Positions 33,069 through 35,306 of a DNA stretch of 35,306 nt are shown here, in pieces. Position numbers and translations under genes: made by a program. The stretch is from NCBI GenBank assembly GCA_945865325.1, contig CAMBFA010000020.1, forward strand, positions 1 through 35,306, read 5' to 3'. The DNA is from Candidatus Kuenenia stuttgartensis. Lineage in GTDB: Bacteria > Planctomycetota > Planctomycetia > Pirellulales > UBA1268. Each line of letters starts with the position of its first letter. Position 1 is the first letter of the stretch. Under the pieces are notes generated by a model that was given only the letters and a program-made list of their open reading frames with translations, searched no databases and was not told the DNA's origin.

Positions 33069-33338
33069 ATGCGTTTGCACATGCACGCCGCCGACGTTCG
33101 GTCTTTGGTCACCCGCTACTTCCTCGAGCTCGGGGCAGATGCCGTCGAAGTGGCCGATGTCCAGGAAAATATCCGCATTGACCGTGGTCGGTGCGTGGCC
33201 CGCTGCTATCGCGTGGCCGAGATGTTCGCGATGTGGTTGATTGACGTCGGCGTGCTCCAGTTCTATGACGCGGACGGTGAGATGCTTCACACCGTCAATC
33301 TCTTCACGGAGTTGCAGCCCCAGCGGGCGGCTGCCTGA
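33069..33338 (+). CDS. Unknown conserved-looking small protein (89 aa)
   Basis: An 89-residue soluble protein I cannot assign. The start is supported by AGGAGG at 33053-33058, about ten bases upstream. The sequence alternates charged and hydrophobic residues, with HMHAADVRSLVTRYFLELGA (helical), CVARCYRVAEMFAMWLIDVG and VLQFYDADGEMLHTVNLF (strand-like). Two Cys lie near residues 42 and 46. The compact mixed alpha/beta pattern and clear start suggest a real protein, possibly a small binding domain. It precedes the GT2-like gene by 113 bases, with a hairpin between them. Confidence 0.65.
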   Translation: MRLHMHAADVRSLVTRYFLELGADAVEVADVQENIRIDRGRCVARCYRVAEMFAMWLIDVGVLQFYDADGEMLHTVNLFTELQPQRAAA

Positions 33339-33371
33339 TTCTTCTCCGTCGATTCCGCGCCCCGGGGGGAA

Positions 33372-33396
33372 CGGTCGTAGCGACAGTCTACGATCG
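33372..33396. terminator. Stem-loop between the 89-residue gene and the GT2-like gene
   Basis: CGGTCGTAG, seven-base loop, CTACGATCG: nine pairs including one G-T. It lies 34 bases after the stop of the 89-residue protein. No U-run follows. It may end that message or attenuate entry into the next gene. Confidence 0.4.
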
Positions 33397-33451
33397 CGGT
33401 GCGCGCCTCTGGATCCTGGTCTGCACTGTCACCAGGACGGGATGATTTCAG

Positions 33452-34522
33452 ATGTCACACGTGATGCTGCGCGGACTGACGTTGTCGATCGTGATCCCGA
33501 CGCCGGGTAACACCGGGGCGCTCGAAGAGACGCTACTCAGCGTCCTCGAGAACCGTCCGGAGGGTTGCGAGGTGGTCGTAGCGCTCGGCTGCGAGTACGA
33601 CGATCCCTGGAATCTCGCCGAAGAGGTGCGGTTTGTTCGTGCCCCGGCGGGGGCAGGGCTGGTGGGGTGCGTGACGGCTGGCGTCCAAGCCACAACCGGC
33701 GACGTGATCCATCTCCTCGCGGCGGGCTGGAAAGCGACGCCCGGGTGGACGGACGCGGCCTTGGCCAGGTTTGACGACGCCACGACTGGCGCGGTGATTC
33801 CGCTCGGAGTCGATGGGGCAACTCCCGATCGCGTGGTTTCGGCGGGGCTGAAGTACAAGCGTGGTGGCCGACGTGTGGCGCTGACTCGTCCGGGGATGGG
33901 GACGACTGCCGCTGTCGGCTCGGGGGCGGATCGCCGCGTGGGAGCGCGGCGTCCGCGGTGGCCGGTGGTCGGTCCGCGGCTCGAGGCCGGGTTCTGGCGG
34001 GCGGATCTCGTCCGCGCTGGCGAGGCTGGTTTCAACACAGCCTGTGGCGACCGGCTGGCCGATGTCGACATGGCGGTGGAACTCGCCGCCCGGGGGGTGT
34101 CGACGGTCGTGGAAGAGGGTTCGCGGGTGGTGGCTGGGGGGGAGCCTGCGCGGGAGCGTGGGTTCCGTTCGGGGCTCCATGGGGAGCGGCTGTTCTGGCG
34201 ATCGCTGGCGGGTCGGTCGTTCCTGCCGTCGTTCCTGTTGCATGTCATCGAGGTGATCCGCCACACGATCGTGTCGGCTCCGCTCGGGACGGTGCCGATG
34301 TTGCTTGGCCGCTTCGTCGGGGCCTGTCAGCTTGTGAGCCACGCCCGTCGTCGTCGGCAGTTGACGGAATATCTGGCGACAGAAGCGGCCACGGAGACAG
34401 CCGCTGATGCGGCGCCTGCGGACACCGACAGCACGACGATCCGGATCGACGAAGGGCAGGAGGTTCTCTCTGGCCCGCGGCGCAGGCCGCGGGACGTGGA
34501 GCCGCTGCGGAAGTCGGCGTGA
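33452..34522 (+). CDS. GT2-like protein without a clear DXD
   Basis: A 356-residue protein beginning with a GT-A glycosyltransferase strand (LSIVIPTPGNTGALEETLLS). VVVALGCEYDDPW and ATTGDVIHLLAAGWKATPGW fall where GT2 enzymes have the nucleotide-binding and DXD motifs. At the DXD position the sequence is LLAAGW (88-93), with no Asp. A later region, EAGFWRADLVRAGEAGFNTACGDRLADVDMAVELA, resembles the acceptor loop where GT2 proteins read FDE and ED. The C-terminal 100 residues contain a hydrophobic stretch (FLPSFLLHVIEVIRHTIVSAP) and a basic, Thr-rich tail. It may be an inactive or divergent transferase. The start has no strong SD. Confidence 0.7.
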   Translation: MSHVMLRGLTLSIVIPTPGNTGALEETLLSVLENRPEGCEVVVALGCEYDDPWNLAEEVRFVRAPAGAGLVGCVTAGVQATTGDVIHLLAAGWKATPGWTDAALARFDDATTGAVIPLGVDGATPDRVVSAGLKYKRGGRRVALTRPGMGTTAAVGSGADRRVGARRPRWPVVGPRLEAGFWRADLVRAGEAGFNTACGDRLADVDMAVELAARGVSTVVEEGSRVVAGGEPARERGFRSGLHGERLFWRSLAGRSFLPSFLLHVIEVIRHTIVSAPLGTVPMLLGRFVGACQLVSHARRRRQLTEYLATEAATETAADAAPADTDSTTIRIDEGQEVLSGPRRRPRDVEPLRKSA

Positions 34523-34756
34523 GCTGTTGTGGCCGTCGGCGGGGAAGTAGGGGCGAAGCGCCGAAAGTTTCGTCTGCGAATCGGCAGATTTAAGGCGATG
34601 ACGACACCCTCCCGGGGCGTGGCGATGGGCTCGACGAGCGAGCTGTTGCCCCCCTGGGGTGCGCCCGGCGGTGGCATGCGGCAGGTTCCCAGGCTGAAAA
34701 GAGCCGGGGCGGAGCCGCTACCGCCGGGTGGCTGGGACTGGTAAACTTCGTCGCAC

Positions 34757-34830
34757 GCCCTCGTAGCTCAATTGGATAGAGCGTCAGCCTCCGAAGCTGA
34801 AGGTTACAGGTTCGAGCCCTGTCGGGGGTA
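34757..34830 (+). tRNA. tRNA-Arg (anticodon CCG)
   Basis: A 74-base cloverleaf. The acceptor stem GCCCTCG pairs with CGGGGGT, with G-U pairs at 1:72 and 5:68. The D-arm is GCTC/GAGC, the anticodon stem TCAGC/GCTGA, and the loop CTCCGAA has anticodon CCG. The T-arm is ACAGG/CCTGT with loop TTCGAGC. The discriminator is A. The 3' CCA is not encoded. TAAACT ten bases upstream could be its -10 box. It lies before the toxin-antitoxin-like pair and may be an integration site. Confidence 0.94.
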
Positions 34831-34850
34831 CTGAGTTTCAGCCTTTTCGG

Positions 34851-34873
34851 CTCCGGGGAGCGCTGGGCCGGAG
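34851..34873. terminator. Possible stem-loop after tRNA-Arg
   Basis: CTCCGG and CCGGAG with an 11-base loop start 21 bases after the tRNA. AGCC-TTTTC-GGCT just before it is another short stem. There is no U-run, so the assignment is tentative. Confidence 0.25.
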
Positions 34874-34936
34874 TGCCTGGCAGCGACGCTCTTCCCGACT
34901 CTGGTCCTTCGGGCCCTCTGTCGATCGGTAACCGCC

Positions 34937-35206
34937 ATGGCAAGCGTGACGATCGAAGTCCCTGCGGAATTGCCGTCGGCGCTCGGAGTTCTCCCGGCCG
35001 ACGCGGGCCGTGAGATCCAACTCATGGCCGCGCTCAAGCTCGTCGAGTGCGGCCGGATCTCGGGGGGCATGGCGGCGGAATTGGCCGCCGTGCCGCGCAC
35101 CGATTTTCTCGTCCTCTGCGGCCGGCACGGGGTCAGCGTCTTCCAGCAGACGGCCGACGAGGTCGCGGACGACCTGACGGCGATCGACGATGCGCGTCGT
35201 CGCTGA
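34937..35206 (+). CDS. UPF0175 family protein, putative antitoxin
   Basis: An 89-residue protein of the UPF0175 family. The strand VTIEVPAELPSAL at the start resembles a ribbon or beta-strand DNA-binding entry. The helical part (AGREIQLMAALKLVECGRISGGMAAELAAVPRTDFLVLCG) resembles a helix-turn-helix with the AAELAxxxRxxFL family pattern. QTADEVADDLTAID ends it. Members are usually found beside PIN-domain proteins and are thought to be their antitoxins; DNA binding would allow autoregulation. The overlapping next gene begins a PIN-like sequence, supporting this. It is just downstream of tRNA-Arg. The start has no strong SD (GTAACCGCC precedes the ATG). Confidence 0.75.
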   Translation: MASVTIEVPAELPSALGVLPADAGREIQLMAALKLVECGRISGGMAAELAAVPRTDFLVLCGRHGVSVFQQTADEVADDLTAIDDARRR

Positions 35207-35306
35207 CACCTCCGTCTTCATTGTGCTCGACAGGCTTGGGCACCTCCACCACACAGCACGCCCGTCGCTTGATGGGACCGTTGGGGAACTTCGAGCCGGT
35301 CAGCAG
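35190..35306 (+). CDS. PIN-domain-like toxin, 3' end cut by window
   Basis: Partial gene, 39 codons visible. MRVVADTSVFIVLDRLGHL matches the first strand and Asp of PIN-domain nucleases of the DUF3368 type (VVxDTSxxIxLxxxGHL), which cleave RNA with a Mg2+-bound acid cluster. It starts 17 bases inside the UPF0175 gene, so the two would be co-translated in the usual antitoxin-first order. After GHL the sequence (HHTARPSLDGTVGELRAGQQ) departs from the family, in which a short loop and GxVxxPxxV follow. It may be degraded or frameshifted, or simply divergent; the window ends before this can be judged. Confidence 0.55.
   Translation, partial: MRVVADTSVFIVLDRLGHLHHTARPSLDGTVGELRAGQQ

Noticed and set aside
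32867-33181. Plus-strand frame of 104 codons across the gene-free region
   Set aside because: It overlaps the 89-residue gene, which has a strong ribosome-binding site, and is Arg-rich shadow sequence.
34804-35100. Minus-strand frame ending YPRQGSNL
   Set aside because: The ending comes from the complement of tRNA-Arg, the same artefact; it is antisense to the UPF0175 gene.

Overview
The window is a GC-rich bacterial chromosome segment. Its gene content suggests a planctomycete, probably a Pirellulales-like lineage. The grounds are several lone sulfotransferases, a large anti-sigma/FecR-like membrane protein rich in Pro and Ala, a small regulatory PTS next to a ribosome hibernation factor, a long-form UbiD decarboxylase and HEAT/TPR proteins with single membrane anchors. 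This is inference from family composition; no rRNA or other phylogenetic marker is present. No CRISPR array, insertion sequence, prophage or replication origin was seen.

Layout. 0-2.1 kb: a transmembrane methyl-accepting chemotaxis protein (minus strand) and a 60-residue unknown protein (plus). 2.1-6.0 kb: a tight minus-strand operon of a sulfotransferase, a family 2 glycosyltransferase and a sulfotransferase/glycosyltransferase fusion, probably making a sulfated surface glycan. 6.2-7.2 kb: two overlapping small membrane-protein genes (plus). 7.3-11.1 kb (minus): tRNA-His, D-aminoacyl-tRNA deacylase, an Atg22/UMF1-like MFS transporter, a small membrane protein and the RarA ATPase. 11.2-17.0 kb (minus): OsmC, a SpsF-like cytidylyltransferase, a DUF4910 metallopeptidase-like protein, a NeuB/SpsE-like synthase, a KdsC-like phosphatase and a Kdo-transferase-like glycosyltransferase. 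Together these read as a route that makes, dephosphorylates, CMP-activates and transfers an ulosonic acid. 17.1-19.0 kb (plus): a UbiD-family decarboxylase.

19.1-26.3 kb (minus) is an expression and regulation cluster: HPF, an EIIA of the Ntr/fructose type, HPr, enzyme I, RNase E/G, ribosomal protein L21 and a secreted alpha/beta hydrolase. No sugar-transporting EIIB or EIIC is present, so this PTS looks regulatory. Each of the four larger gaps from HPF to L21 contains an inverted repeat, including a perfect 15-bp one between RNase E/G and L21.

26.5-35.3 kb: a 779-residue anti-sigma/FecR-like membrane protein (minus), a TPR protein (plus), an AroE-like protein that has lost its catalytic lysine (plus), a HEAT-repeat membrane protein (minus), a lipoate-ligase family protein (plus), an unknown 89-residue protein (plus), a GT2-like protein without a recognisable DXD (plus), tRNA-Arg(CCG), and a UPF0175/PIN toxin-antitoxin-like pair cut off by the window end.

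The observations judged most worth following are the ulosonic-acid locus with an embedded DUF4910 gene, the HPF-PTS-RNase E/G-L21 cluster with its intercistronic stem-loops, and the AroE-like putative pseudoenzyme.
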